Position numbers and translations under genes: made by a program. Positions 43,710 to 53,206 of a stretch of 64,000 nucleotides of DNA are shown here, piece after piece. Location of the stretch: assembly GCF_018449605.1 (NCBI RefSeq), contig NZ_JAAVUW010000003.1, forward strand, positions 477,801-541,800, in the 5' to 3' direction. The notes beneath the pieces are model-generated. The model was not told where the DNA came from and made no database searches. It saw only the letters and a list, made by a program, of their open reading frames with translations. Source of the stretch: Luteibacter sp. dw_328. Its GTDB lineage: Bacteria; Pseudomonadota; Gammaproteobacteria; Xanthomonadales; Rhodanobacteraceae. Each line of letters opens with the position of its first letter. The stretch's first letter is position 1.

Positions 43710-44119
43710 CGCAAAACGCCCACCGGTTCCCCAGTCTTGCGCCCGGTATCCGCCGGATGATTCGTACCGTCCAGCACCGGCACTTCGTCGAAGTCGAACG
43801 GGCTGAGCCCCTCGAGGCAGGCGACATTCACGCCGTACTGCGCGTTCTTCGAGCGCCGCTGGTGAAACGTGTAAATGCCACACACCGAGCAGAAATAGTG
43901 CTTCGCCGTGCCTGTGTTGAACTGGTAGGTGGTCAGCGCGTCTTCACCCTGCTCGATCGTGATGCCGTCGAGTTCCGCCGAAACGGCGACAGCCCCACGC
44001 ATGCGGCAATACGAGCAGTTGCAGCGCCGCGCAGTGCGCAGGCCATCGGACAGCTTCACGGTGAAGCGAACGGCGCCGCAGTGGCAGGCGCCTCGGGTCT
44101 CGGTGACGTCAGGGAGCAT
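43688..44119 (-). CDS. GFA/CENP-V-type zinc protein
   Basis: A 143-residue protein with the three Cys motifs of the glutathione-dependent formaldehyde-activating (GFA) family: ACHCGAVRF, CNCSYCRMRG and YFCSVCGIYTFHQ. These bind two zinc ions. Most members are glutathione-adduct lyases of unknown substrate; formaldehyde detoxification is the textbook role but not certain. The start at 44119 (MLPDVTE) places the first Cys pair normally; an ATG 11 codons earlier is possible. Confidence 0.85.
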   Translation of the reverse strand: MLPDVTETRGACHCGAVRFTVKLSDGLRTARRCNCSYCRMRGAVAVSAELDGITIEQGEDALTTYQFNTGTAKHYFCSVCGIYTFHQRRSKNAQYGVNVACLEGLSPFDFDEVPVLDGTNHPADTGRKTGEPVGVLRYVPLNV

Positions 44120-44182
44120 CGATAGGGCCGGTTGGGGAGGCCGACGCATCATAAATCGTGGTGACGTCCGACGCTCGGCAGG

Positions 44183-44443
44183 CTAGCGGACAACACTCAA
44201 TCGCCGCCCCGGCATCGGCGGCACCCGCGCGGGGCGTTTGGCGTCGCTGCCGAACGGCCGCCAGACACCGTCGGCACCTTCGATACCGATACTGACATCG
44301 CCGCCTTCGGCGGCGGCCCGGTTCACGGCCGAGCGCAGGGCCTCGAAACGGCTGTCAAACCGGGATACCACCTCACCCTCCACCCTGAGGGGCCAGGAGG
44401 GGCCGTCATCGGGTTGATAGGGAATCTCATAGATCCGGGACAT
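44183..44443 (-). CDS. Small DUF2188-like protein
   Basis: An 86-residue protein: MSRIYEIPYQPDDGPSWPLR, then FEALRSAVNRAAAEGGDVSI and GVWRPFGSDAKRP. The strand-helix-strand pattern with GxWRPF resembles DUF2188-type small proteins. The start was taken at the methionine that begins the conserved pattern; an ATG 40 codons upstream is open but unlikely. Function unknown. Confidence 0.6.
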   Translation of the reverse strand: MSRIYEIPYQPDDGPSWPLRVEGEVVSRFDSRFEALRSAVNRAAAEGGDVSIGIEGADGVWRPFGSDAKRPARVPPMPGRRLSVVR

Positions 44444-44624
44444 GGGCACGGGCAGCCTTGGAAAGAAACACAAATCCAGCATGGACTTGCGACGGTGACC
44501 GCACGGTCTTCGTAACTTCCCCCGAAAAAGACGCCTCGCAGACATCCGTCCCGCGTCGCACAACGGGGTGTGAAGGGTGCGTTTGCTAGAATCCCGGTTT
44601 TACCCGTCTTCCATGGAGACCTTC

Positions 44625-46160
44625 ATGTCCGCCAAGATCCTCGCAGCGCTCGGCCTGAGCACCACCGAATCCGGTACGTACCTCGGCCGCAGCGAATGGG
44701 CTTCCACCACGGGCGCCGGCACCCTGTCCCCGGTCAATCCGGCCACGGGCGAGGTGATCGCGACGGTGCAGGCCACCAGCGCGGCCGATTACGAGACGAT
44801 CGTGCAGCGCGCGCAGGAAGCCTATGCGGTGTGGCGCACCACGCCCGCGCCGCGCCGCGGCGAAGCCGTCCGCCTGTGCGGTGAGGCCCTGCGCAAGCAC
44901 AAGGACGCCCTCGGTTCACTGGTCGCCCTGGAAATGGGCAAGATCAAGCCGGAAGGCGACGGCGAAGTGCAGGAGATGATCGACATCGCCGATTTCGCCG
45001 TGGGCCAAAGCCGCATGCTCTACGGCTACACCATGCACTCGGAGCGCCCGGGCCACCGCATGTACGAGCAGTGGCACCCGGTCGGTCTGGTCGGCATCGT
45101 CAGCGCATTCAACTTCCCGGTGGCCGTGTGGGCCTGGAACGCCTTCCTGGCGACCATCTGCGGTGATATCTGCCTGTGGAAGCCGTCGCCGAAGACGCCG
45201 CTCTCGGCCATCGCCACCATGAAGATGTGCAACGAAGCCCTGAAGGATGCCGGTTTCCCGGATCTCTTCTTCCTCTTCAACGATGCCGGCACCGAGCTGG
45301 CCCAGACCTTCGTGGACGACAAGCGCATCCCGCTGATCAGCTTCACCGGCTCGACCAAGGTCGGCCGCATGGTCGGCGAGCGCGTCTCGCGCCGCATGGG
45401 TCGCAGCCTGCTTGAGCTGGGCGGCAACAACGCCATCATCCTGGACAAGTCGGCCGACCTGAAGCTGGCCATCCCGGCGATCGTCTTCGGCGCCGTCGGT
45501 ACGGCCGGCCAGCGCTGCACCAGCACGCGCCGCGTGCTCGTGCACTCCTCCATCCATGACGCCGTGGTCGATACGTTGGTCAAAGCCTATGGCCAGGTGG
45601 AACAGAAGATCGGCGATCCCACCCTGTCGACGACGCTGATGGGCCCGTTGAACAGCCCGGAAGCCGTGACGGCTTTCCTGGCAGCCATCGAGCAGGCCAA
45701 GGCCGCCGGCGGCACCGTGCGCACGGGCGGCAAGGCGTTGACTGACCGCAAGGGCAACTTCGTGCTGCCGACGATCGTCACCGGCCTGAAGAACACCGAC
45801 ACCGTGGTCCAGACCGAAACCTTCGCCCCGATCCTCTACGTGATGCCGTTCGACACGCTGGATGACGCCATCACCCAGCAGAACGCCGTGCCGCAGGGTT
45901 TGTCCTCGGCCATCTTCACGCAGGATCTCAAGGCCGCCGAGCAGTATCTGTCGGCAGCCGGTTCGGATTGCGGCATCGCCAACGTGAACATCGGCACCTC
46001 GGGCGCGGAAATTGGCGGCGCCTTCGGTGGCGAGAAGGAAACCGGCGGCGGTCGCGAGTCGGGCTCGGATGCCTGGAAGGTGTACATGCGTCGCCAGACC
46101 AACACCATCAACTATTCGGACGCGTTGCCGCTGGCCCAGGGCATCAAGTTCGATTTCTGA
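44625..46160 (+). CDS. amaB: ALDH7-family semialdehyde dehydrogenase (alpha-aminoadipic semialdehyde type)
   Basis: A 511-residue aldehyde dehydrogenase. It has [36 protein letters not shown], the base region [16 protein letters not shown] and the nucleophilic Cys in GQRCTSTRR. The C-terminal [20 protein letters not shown] is characteristic of the ALDH7 (antiquitin/AmaB) branch, which oxidises alpha-aminoadipic semialdehyde/piperideine-6-carboxylate in lysine breakdown. GGAGACCTTC precedes the ATG at 44625; TAGAAT at 44587-44592 in an extended TGC context may be its -10. gcdH, for glutaryl-CoA of the same catabolic area, lies at 56 kb. Confidence 0.85.
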   Translation: MSAKILAALGLSTTESGTYLGRSEWASTTGAGTLSPVNPATGEVIATVQATSAADYETIVQRAQEAYAVWRTTPAPRRGEAVRLCGEALRKHKDALGSLVALEMGKIKPEGDGEVQEMIDIADFAVGQSRMLYGYTMHSERPGHRMYEQWHPVGLVGIVSAFNFPVAVWAWNAFLATICGDICLWKPSPKTPLSAIATMKMCNEALKDAGFPDLFFLFNDAGTELAQTFVDDKRIPLISFTGSTKVGRMVGERVSRRMGRSLLELGGNNAIILDKSADLKLAIPAIVFGAVGTAGQRCTSTRRVLVHSSIHDAVVDTLVKAYGQVEQKIGDPTLSTTLMGPLNSPEAVTAFLAAIEQAKAAGGTVRTGGKALTDRKGNFVLPTIVTGLKNTDTVVQTETFAPILYVMPFDTLDDAITQQNAVPQGLSSAIFTQDLKAAEQYLSAAGSDCGIANVNIGTSGAEIGGAFGGEKETGGGRESGSDAWKVYMRRQTNTINYSDALPLAQGIKFDF

Positions 46161-46175
46161 CGAACGGGTGAAGCC

Positions 46176-46943
46176 ATGACCGATTTGCGCTCCACGGATC
46201 GTTTCTCCGACCGCGTCGAGGACTATGTCCGCTACCGGCCGGATTACCCGCAAGCGCTGATCGGCTGGTTACACGGTTTGGGGGTGACCCCAGGCTGGAC
46301 CGTTGCCGACATCGGTGCCGGGACAGGCATTTCCAGCAAGCTGTTCCTCGACAGCGGTCACCGCGTGACCGCTGTCGAACCCAACGCCGCCATGCGCGCG
46401 GCAGCGGTGCAGTGGCTGGGCGGCGAAGGCCGTTTTCACGCCGTGGACGGCACAGCCGAAGCCACCGGCCTCGACGATGGCAGCGTGGACCTTGTCACTG
46501 TCGCCCAGGCGTTTCACTGGTTCGACCTGGACAAGGTGAAACGCGAATTCGCCCGCGTGCTCAGCCCGCGTGGCCTCGCCGTGGTGTTCTGGAACACGCG
46601 TCGCCTGAAGGGCACGCCATTCCTCGAAGGCTACGAGCGACTGCTCCACGAATACGGCATCGACTACGTCAGCGTCGCCGAGCGCTACGCGGACGACGAG
46701 GCGATGGCACGCTGGTACGGTCATGGCTATCGCGGCATGGCATCGTTCCCGCACGAACAGAAGCTCGACTACGATGGCCTGCTCGGCCGGACCATGTCGT
46801 CCTCCTATATGCCCAAGGCCGGCCACCCCAATCACGAACCGCTGCTGTTCGCACTGCGCTCGCTGTTCAACGCGACACAGGACGAAGGCACGGTTGCTTA
46901 CGATTACGACACCCGCGTGTTCGCGGGCCACCCCACGCCCTGA
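46176..46943 (+). CDS. Class I SAM-dependent methyltransferase
   Basis: A 255-residue methyltransferase: [20 protein letters not shown] at the N-terminus, motif [21 protein letters not shown] and the [16 protein letters not shown] motif. This set is typical of the YcgJ/Tam-like branch of Methyltransf_11 proteins. The acceptor is unknown. It lies 15 bases after the ALDH7 gene and 10 before pyrD, possibly in one transcript with them. Confidence 0.85.
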   Translation: MTDLRSTDRFSDRVEDYVRYRPDYPQALIGWLHGLGVTPGWTVADIGAGTGISSKLFLDSGHRVTAVEPNAAMRAAAVQWLGGEGRFHAVDGTAEATGLDDGSVDLVTVAQAFHWFDLDKVKREFARVLSPRGLAVVFWNTRRLKGTPFLEGYERLLHEYGIDYVSVAERYADDEAMARWYGHGYRGMASFPHEQKLDYDGLLGRTMSSSYMPKAGHPNHEPLLFALRSLFNATQDEGTVAYDYDTRVFAGHPTP

Positions 46944-46953
46944 CGATCACGCC

Positions 46954-47982
46954 ATGTACGAGTTGCTCCGCCCCCTCCTGTTCGCCCTTGACGCCGAGAC
47001 CGCGCATGGCCTTACGCTGTACGCGTCCGACGTGGCCCAGCGGAGCGGCTTGTCCCGGTTTATCGCGACGCCACCGGCGCCCTTGCCGGTGCGCGTGCTC
47101 GGTATCGATTTCCCGAATCCGGTCGGCCTCGCCGCAGGGCTCGACAAGAATGGCGAACACCTCGACGGCCTCGCCGCGCTCGGGTTCGGCTTCGTCGAAA
47201 TCGGTACGGTGACGCCGCGGCCGCAGCCGGGCAACGACAAACCGCGCATGTTCCGCCTGCCAAACCACGAGGCGGTCATCAATCGCCTCGGCTTCAACAA
47301 CGGTGGCATCGATGCCCTCGTACGCAACGTGGAAAAGGCTACATTTCGCGGCGTGCTCGGCATCAACATCGGCAAGAACAAGGACACGCCCAACGAGCGT
47401 GCCATCGACGACTACCTGTTCTGCCTCGAACGCGCGTATCCCTTGGCCACGTACATCACGGTGAACATCTCCTCGCCGAACACGCAGGGCCTGCGTGACC
47501 TGCAGGAAGAAGAGACCCTGCGCCGATTCATCGGCACACTGCGCGATGCACAGGAACGCCTGGCCAGCCAGCATGGCAAGCGCAAGCCGATGCTGCTGAA
47601 AATCGCACCGGACCTCACGGAGACCGAGCTCGACGCCATCGCCGACGTACTGCTCGCCTCCAGCATCGACGGCGTGATCTGCACCAACACGACGATCGAC
47701 CGCGACACGGTGGCAGGTGATCCGAACGCACACGAAACCGGAGGGCTTTCGGGCCGGCCCTTGTTCGAGAAGTCGACAACCGTGCTACGCGGCATGGCGA
47801 CGCGGCTCGGCGGCAAACTGCCGATCGTCGGTGTCGGCGGCATTCTCGATGGCGACACGGCGGCGGAAAAGATCGAGGCCGGTGCCTCGCTGGTGCAGGT
47901 CTATTCGGGGCTGGTCTACCGCGGTCCGAAGCTGATTGCCGAGGCCGTCACCGAAATTCGTCGCCGCGGAGTGATCGCATGA
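46954..47982 (+). CDS. pyrD: Dihydroorotate dehydrogenase (quinone), class 2
   Basis: A 342-residue membrane-associated flavoenzyme that oxidises dihydroorotate to orotate in pyrimidine synthesis and passes electrons to quinone. The N-terminal helices ([20 protein letters not shown]) are the membrane-binding extension of class 2. [26 protein letters not shown] and [14 protein letters not shown], with the catalytic Ser of class 2, are present; the C-terminal FMN site is [17 protein letters not shown]. It overlaps murB by four bases (ATGA). Confidence 0.96.
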   Translation: MYELLRPLLFALDAETAHGLTLYASDVAQRSGLSRFIATPPAPLPVRVLGIDFPNPVGLAAGLDKNGEHLDGLAALGFGFVEIGTVTPRPQPGNDKPRMFRLPNHEAVINRLGFNNGGIDALVRNVEKATFRGVLGINIGKNKDTPNERAIDDYLFCLERAYPLATYITVNISSPNTQGLRDLQEEETLRRFIGTLRDAQERLASQHGKRKPMLLKIAPDLTETELDAIADVLLASSIDGVICTNTTIDRDTVAGDPNAHETGGLSGRPLFEKSTTVLRGMATRLGGKLPIVGVGGILDGDTAAEKIEAGASLVQVYSGLVYRGPKLIAEAVTEIRRRGVIA

Positions 47983-49022
47983 TCAACAACGCGCCGATCG
48001 ACATGGGCGGCTTCACGCTGACCAGCGATGCGCCCCTCGGCGGCCGCAACACCTTGCGCGTGAATGCGCGGGCGAAGCTGTTGGCCGAAGTACGCGACCC
48101 GACCAAGCTTCCGGAAATCCTCGCCTATCCCGCCATACGGGGCGGCAAGGTCCTGGTGCTTGGCGAAGGCAGCAACATGCTCATCGGAGGCGACTTCGAC
48201 GGCACCGTGCTGGCCATGGCGACGAGCGGCGTCGAGACCTTTCAGCGCGACGATCGCGTGCTGATCCGTGTCGCCGCCGGCGAGCGCTGGGACGACTTCG
48301 TGCGCTGGTCGCTTGGCCAGGGCTACGCCGGGCTCGAGAACCTGATCCTCATCCCGGGTACGGTAGGCGCTTCGCCCATCCAGAACATCGGCGCATACGG
48401 TGTCGAGGTGGCTGAATTCATCGACACCGTGGAGGCCTGGGATACGCACAAGGGCGAATTCGTGGTGCTGGACAAGGCGGCATGCGCCTTCTCCTACCGC
48501 GATTCCACGTTCAAGCAGCAGGCCGGTCGCTGGATCGTCGTGGCCGTGACCTTTGCCTTGCCGCGCGAGCGTCCCCTGTCGCTCGACTATGTCGGCATCC
48601 GCGACGAAGTAGCGAAGATGGGCGTGGAACGCGCTACGCCTTACCATGTTGCCGAGGCCGTCGTACGCCTTCGCTCGCGTAAGCTGCCCGACCCGGCCGT
48701 GATCGGTAACGCCGGTAGTTTCTTCAAGAATCCCATCATCGGCACGAACAAAGCCGATGCGCTTGCGCTCGCCCATCCGGGACTGCCCGTGTGGCCGCAT
48801 GACGGCGGTACCGCCAAGATCTCCGCCGGCTGGCTCATCGAGGCAGCGGGTTTCAAGGGCGAACGCGAGGGCGATGCCGGTATTTCGAATCGCCATGCGC
48901 TGGTCCTGGTCAACCACGGCAAGGCCACCGGCCCGCAGCTGTGGGCCTTCGCGCAGAAAGTGATTGCTGGTGTCGAGGCGAAGTTCGGCGTGACCCTCGA
49001 GCCCGAACCGCTGGTGGTCTGA
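47979..49022 (+). CDS. murB: UDP-N-acetylenolpyruvoylglucosamine reductase
   Basis: A 347-residue FAD enzyme that reduces enolpyruvyl-UDP-GlcNAc to UDP-MurNAc in peptidoglycan synthesis. The FAD-binding text is [16 protein letters not shown] and [19 protein letters not shown]. The catalytic Ser lies in [10 protein letters not shown] and the Glu in [12 protein letters not shown]. Length and motifs fit type I MurB, as in E. coli. It is translationally coupled to pyrD. Confidence 0.96.
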   Translation: MINNAPIDMGGFTLTSDAPLGGRNTLRVNARAKLLAEVRDPTKLPEILAYPAIRGGKVLVLGEGSNMLIGGDFDGTVLAMATSGVETFQRDDRVLIRVAAGERWDDFVRWSLGQGYAGLENLILIPGTVGASPIQNIGAYGVEVAEFIDTVEAWDTHKGEFVVLDKAACAFSYRDSTFKQQAGRWIVVAVTFALPRERPLSLDYVGIRDEVAKMGVERATPYHVAEAVVRLRSRKLPDPAVIGNAGSFFKNPIIGTNKADALALAHPGLPVWPHDGGTAKISAGWLIEAAGFKGEREGDAGISNRHALVLVNHGKATGPQLWAFAQKVIAGVEAKFGVTLEPEPLVV

Positions 49023-49049
49023 ACGCCTGCTCGGGCGGTCGGGCGGCGA

Positions 49050-49078
49050 TGTCACGGTCGTGTCAAACCGCGGTCATA
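49050..49078 (+). promoter_or_regulatory. Candidate Pho box upstream of ppk1
   Basis: Three GTCA units start at 49051, 49062 and 49073, exactly 11 bases apart (TGTCACG, TGTCAAA, GGTCATA). PhoB binds 7-base direct repeats of the CTGTCAT type separated by 4 bases, i.e. an 11-base period. The array ends 64 bases before the ppk1 start codon, a normal distance for PhoB activation. Confidence 0.55.
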
Positions 49079-49141
49079 TGCTCACCCGGCGGCGTACCAT
49101 GAGGCGTCGCGATCCGCGATGAGGACGACGCCCTGGATACG

Positions 49142-51307
49142 ATGACGCCCCCCAACGAGTCGACTGCCCTGCCCAAAGCGCCCGCCGCGAAGCCGCCCCA
49201 CGCGCCGCCGCCGGAGCTGCCTGCCATCGATCTCAACGACAGCAGCCTCTACATCCACCGCGAGTTGTCGCAGTTGCAGTTCAACATCCGGGTGCTCGAC
49301 CAGGCACTGGACGAATCCAAGCCGCTGATCGAACGACTCAAGTTCCTGCTGATTTTCTCGTCCAACATGGACGAGTTCTTCGAGATCCGCGTTGCCGGCC
49401 TGAAGCAGCAGATCGCCTTCGACCATGAAATGATCGGCGCCGATGGCATTCCGCCGCGCCGTGCGCTTGCCGAAATCGCCGAGATCGCCCACCGGCAGAT
49501 CGAACGGCAATACGCCATCCTCAACGAAAAGATCCTTCCCGCCCTGGCCGACGAAGGCATCCGGATCGTCCGGCGCAACCAGTGGTCGCACAAGCAGAAG
49601 CTGTGGATCCGCCGCTATTTCCGTCACGAAGTGGCGCCGTTGATCACACCGATCGGCCTCGACCCGACGCACCCGTTCCCGCGCCTGGTCAACAAGAGCC
49701 TGAACTTCATCGTGAAACTCGAAGGCACCGATGCCTTCGGTCGTGATTCCGGCCTTGCGATCGTCCCGGCGCCGCGTATCCTGCCGCGCCTCATCCGCAT
49801 GCCGGACGACATCTGCGAAGGCGGCGATAACTATGTCCTTCTCTCATCGATCATCCATGCACATGCGGACGACCTGTTCCCCGGCATGCGCGTGCTCGGT
49901 TCATACCAGTTCCGGCTGACCCGGAATGCCGACCTGACCATCGATCCCGAAGACGTCGAGGACCTGGCGCGCACCCTGCGCGGCGAGCTGTTCTCGCGCC
50001 GGTATGGCGACGCTGTTCGACTGGAAGTCGCGGACAACTGCCCCAAGCCGCTCGTCGACTACCTGATGAAGCAGTACGCGCTGGAGCCGGCGGCACTCTA
50101 TGAAGTGAACGGCCCGGTGAACCTGGCGCGCCTGTTCGAGATGACCCTGCAGCCGCAGTACGCGCGCCTGCAGTTCCCGACCTTCGTGCCTGCACTGCCC
50201 AAGGTGCTGGCCGAAGCCGAGGACATGTTCACGGTCATCGGCAAGCAGGACGTCCTGCTCTACCACCCGTTCGAATCGTTCTCGCCCGTGGTCGACTTCC
50301 TGCGCCAGGCGGCGAAGGATCCCCAGGTCCTGACGATCAAGCAGACCCTCTATCGCAGCGGCGCGAACTCGGAAATCGTCGATGCCTTGGTCGAAGCCGC
50401 GCGTTCCGGCAAGGAAGTCACCGCCGTGGTCGAGCTGCGTGCGCGCTTTGACGAGGAGTCCAACCTCAGCCTCGCCTCACGCCTTCAGCAAGCCGGCGCC
50501 GTGATCACCTATGGCGTGGTCGGCGTGAAGACGCATGCAAAGCTGATGCTCGTGCAGCGTCGTGAGAACGGCAAGCTGGTCAGCTACGCCCATCTGGGTA
50601 CGGGCAACTATCACTCCGGTAACGCGCGCCTCTACACCGACTACAGCCTGCTCACTTCCGACGAAGCACTGTGTGACGACGTACACCGTCTGTTCCGATT
50701 ACTGACCGGCATGGGCAAGGCGCTGAAGATGAAGCGCATGCTGTATGCACCGTTCACCCTGAAAAAGGGCCTGCTCGACCTCATCGCCCGGGAAGCGGCG
50801 AATGCGGCCGCGGGAAAGAAGGCCGAGATCGTCTGCAAGATCAACGCGATCACCGACGCCAAGGTGATCCGTGCCCTGTACCGGGCCAGCCAGGCCGGGG
50901 TGAAGGTAGAGCTGATCGTACGGGGCATGTGCTGCCTGCGCTCGGGCATTCCGGGCGTGTCGCAGAACATCCGCGTTCGCTCCGTGGTCGGTCGATTCCT
51001 GGAGCACAGCCGCGTCTACTGGTTCCACAACGACGGCGAGCCGGACCTCTTCCTGGCCAGCGCCGACCTGATGGAGCGCAATCTCGAGCGCCGCGTGGAA
51101 ACCTGCTTCCCCATCGAAGGCAAGAAGCTGAAGCAGCGCGTCCGGCGGGAGCTGGACGCCTACCTCACCGACAACCACTCGGCCTGGCTCCAACAGCCCG
51201 ACGGCACCTACGTCCTGACGCAGCCAGGCGCCGGCCAGCCGGTCCGGGACGCCCAGATGCAGTTGCTCGAGCGATTCGGCGGTGTGGTGGCGCCCACGCC
51301 GGCCTGA
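49142..51307 (+). CDS. ppk1: Polyphosphate kinase 1
   Basis: A 721-residue enzyme that polymerises the terminal phosphate of ATP into polyphosphate. It contains YIHRELSQLQFNIRVLDQAL at the N-terminus, the catalytic His in GVKTHAKLMLV (about residue 465), HLGTGNYHSGNARLYTDYSL with the second conserved His, and NIRVRSVVGRFLEHSRVYWF near the end. The first 40 residues are a Pro/Ala-rich tail. A Pho-box-like array stands upstream, consistent with induction by phosphate limitation. Confidence 0.96.
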   Translation: MTPPNESTALPKAPAAKPPHAPPPELPAIDLNDSSLYIHRELSQLQFNIRVLDQALDESKPLIERLKFLLIFSSNMDEFFEIRVAGLKQQIAFDHEMIGADGIPPRRALAEIAEIAHRQIERQYAILNEKILPALADEGIRIVRRNQWSHKQKLWIRRYFRHEVAPLITPIGLDPTHPFPRLVNKSLNFIVKLEGTDAFGRDSGLAIVPAPRILPRLIRMPDDICEGGDNYVLLSSIIHAHADDLFPGMRVLGSYQFRLTRNADLTIDPEDVEDLARTLRGELFSRRYGDAVRLEVADNCPKPLVDYLMKQYALEPAALYEVNGPVNLARLFEMTLQPQYARLQFPTFVPALPKVLAEAEDMFTVIGKQDVLLYHPFESFSPVVDFLRQAAKDPQVLTIKQTLYRSGANSEIVDALVEAARSGKEVTAVVELRARFDEESNLSLASRLQQAGAVITYGVVGVKTHAKLMLVQRRENGKLVSYAHLGTGNYHSGNARLYTDYSLLTSDEALCDDVHRLFRLLTGMGKALKMKRMLYAPFTLKKGLLDLIAREAANAAAGKKAEIVCKINAITDAKVIRALYRASQAGVKVELIVRGMCCLRSGIPGVSQNIRVRSVVGRFLEHSRVYWFHNDGEPDLFLASADLMERNLERRVETCFPIEGKKLKQRVRRELDAYLTDNHSAWLQQPDGTYVLTQPGAGQPVRDAQMQLLERFGGVVAPTPA

Positions 51308-51475
51308 CCCGCCGGCGTCTTCACCTTACCCAAACGGCCCAGGCGACACACTTCGCGCACCCGCGGCGTGACGAACGTGCGGCGGGAAAGGGGGAGACGG
51401 GGTTTCCATCGAAACGCATCCGGATCCATGCCGCGCGTCCGCAACGATGTGCAGCACGTTTTCTTGGGACTCGGC

Positions 51476-53206
51476 ATGGGTTTTTCGGCCAGGAGACAGC
51501 GCGCGCTCGTGCATCGCCTTCTCAAGGCGAGCCTGTTCTTTTGCCTGCTGCTGGCCGGTACGGCCTCCGCCGACACCCTCGCCGGCAACTGGCGTGAGGC
51601 CCGGCCGGACGATGTTCCCGCCGAGGTACTCCGCGAAGCGGAGAATCGCCCACTGGCCGCCTTCGATCCGTCGCGCATGCAGGTCTTCCCGAACTCGCCC
51701 TCCGGCACCTGGGTCATCCTGCGCACGCTGCCTCCCTGGACCAGCGGCAACCGCGTGCTGAGTATCCGCACGCCCGGCCTGGGCACGGTCACGCTGTACG
51801 ACGAACACGGCCGGGTCGCCGGCACCTCGCTCGAGGACTTCGGCCCGGCTTTGCATGGCCACGGGCGGCTGATCTTCGAGATACCCGCTTCGACTCCCGC
51901 ATCGCGTCCCCTGCTGCTCCGGTTCGAACCGACGACGATGCCACCGGGCGCAGTGACCATGACCGTCGAGCCCTGGCGCGACTACCTGCGTGAGGACGGT
52001 GGCTGGGTGGTCTTCGCCACGGCCTGCTTCGCCGTCATGATGACCATGGCGCTGATGGCACTGTGTTTCGCGCTCATCCTTCGCGACATGACCTTCGGCT
52101 GGTACGTGGCCTACCTGCTCTGCTATGCGCTGATCCAGGGCCTGAAGTCCGGGTATGTGTTCCATCCCCTGGAGATCCAGTCGCTGGCCGGGCTCGCCGA
52201 TACCCTGGGCGCAGCGGCAACGGCCCTCTCGGTCTCCTTCGCCGCGCTGTTCATGCTGCGCTTCGCCAAGGTCGACGACTACGTGCCCTTGATGCGCATT
52301 CCCGTGCTCGCCTTTGCCATCGGCATGCCGGTATTGACGGTGCTACGTGCCACGGGCATTGGCGTCTTGGTCGACACCTCCCAACTCCTGCTGCAGCCGC
52401 TCCTGTTGCTGGGCGCACTGGTGCTGCTGGTCACCGGCGCCACCGCCGCGCTGCGCGGGTCACGCCATGCCTGGTTCTTCCTGATCGGCTGGACCCCACT
52501 CCTGATCCTCACCGCGCTGTGCGGCGCCCAACAACAGGGGATGCTTGCCGGCGCGCCCTGGTTGCCGGACGCGGCCATCGCGATCGGTGCGTTCGAAGCC
52601 GTGGTTCTCTCCATCGGCTTGTCCGACCGGGCGCTCACCATTCGGCACGATCGCGACCGGGCGCGCCAGCTCGCCGATAGTGACCCTCTCACCGGCGTGC
52701 TCAACCGTCGCGCGTGGACCGATGCGGCCTTGCAGGTGCTCGAGCAGGGCATGTCGCGTCCCATCGCCCTGCTCTTCCTCGACCTCGACCACTTCAAGTC
52801 GCTCAATGACTGCTACGGACACGCGACGGGCGACCGCGCGCTTGTCGCGGTGGCCGCCGCCCTGCGTGACGAGCTACGGCCCACCGACCTCCTCGGGCGC
52901 TTCGGCGGCGAGGAATTCGTCGCCTTGCTTCAGGGCGTGGAAAAGGAGAATGCGGTTCAGATCGCCACGCGCCTGTGCCGGCGCGTGCATCGTCTGGACG
53001 TCCATACGGGACAGGCACAGGCCGACGACCTGCTGACAGTATCGATCGGCGTGGCGATGCGCTCACCGGCGGACACGGTGCAGTCGCTGACCGAACGGGC
53101 GGACACGGCGATGTACGCCGCCAAGTTGAGCGGACGTAACCAGGTGGTCTGCTCGGGGCCCTCAGGGCCCGCCCTGGTCCGGCGTAACGAGGTCAAGTTG
53201 CGATAG
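51476..53206 (+). CDS. Diguanylate cyclase with 7TMR-DISM sensor
   Basis: A 576-residue membrane c-di-GMP synthase. A signal peptide (VHRLLKASLFFCLLLAGTAS) precedes a periplasmic beta-sandwich of the 7TMR-DISMED2 type (residues about 30-165). Seven or so membrane helices follow to about 400, then a GGDEF domain. The active site is GGEEF (RFGGEEFVALL) and the RxxD inhibition site (RPTD) lies five residues before it, so product inhibition should work. SDPLTGVLNRRAW begins the domain. The start could also be 51428; 51476 gives a normal signal peptide with GGGA upstream. It overlaps the convergent E1 gene by 14 bases. Confidence 0.88.
   Translation: MGFSARRQRALVHRLLKASLFFCLLLAGTASADTLAGNWREARPDDVPAEVLREAENRPLAAFDPSRMQVFPNSPSGTWVILRTLPPWTSGNRVLSIRTPGLGTVTLYDEHGRVAGTSLEDFGPALHGHGRLIFEIPASTPASRPLLLRFEPTTMPPGAVTMTVEPWRDYLREDGGWVVFATACFAVMMTMALMALCFALILRDMTFGWYVAYLLCYALIQGLKSGYVFHPLEIQSLAGLADTLGAAATALSVSFAALFMLRFAKVDDYVPLMRIPVLAFAIGMPVLTVLRATGIGVLVDTSQLLLQPLLLLGALVLLVTGATAALRGSRHAWFFLIGWTPLLILTALCGAQQQGMLAGAPWLPDAAIAIGAFEAVVLSIGLSDRALTIRHDRDRARQLADSDPLTGVLNRRAWTDAALQVLEQGMSRPIALLFLDLDHFKSLNDCYGHATGDRALVAVAAALRDELRPTDLLGRFGGEEFVALLQGVEKENAVQIATRLCRRVHRLDVHTGQAQADDLLTVSIGVAMRSPADTVQSLTERADTAMYAAKLSGRNQVVCSGPSGPALVRRNEVKLR

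Noticed and set aside
44916..46253. A 445-codon open frame opposite the ALDH7 gene
   Set aside because: Antisense to a well-conserved enzyme; composition (Ala, His, Gly, Arg) is typical of G+C-driven shadows.
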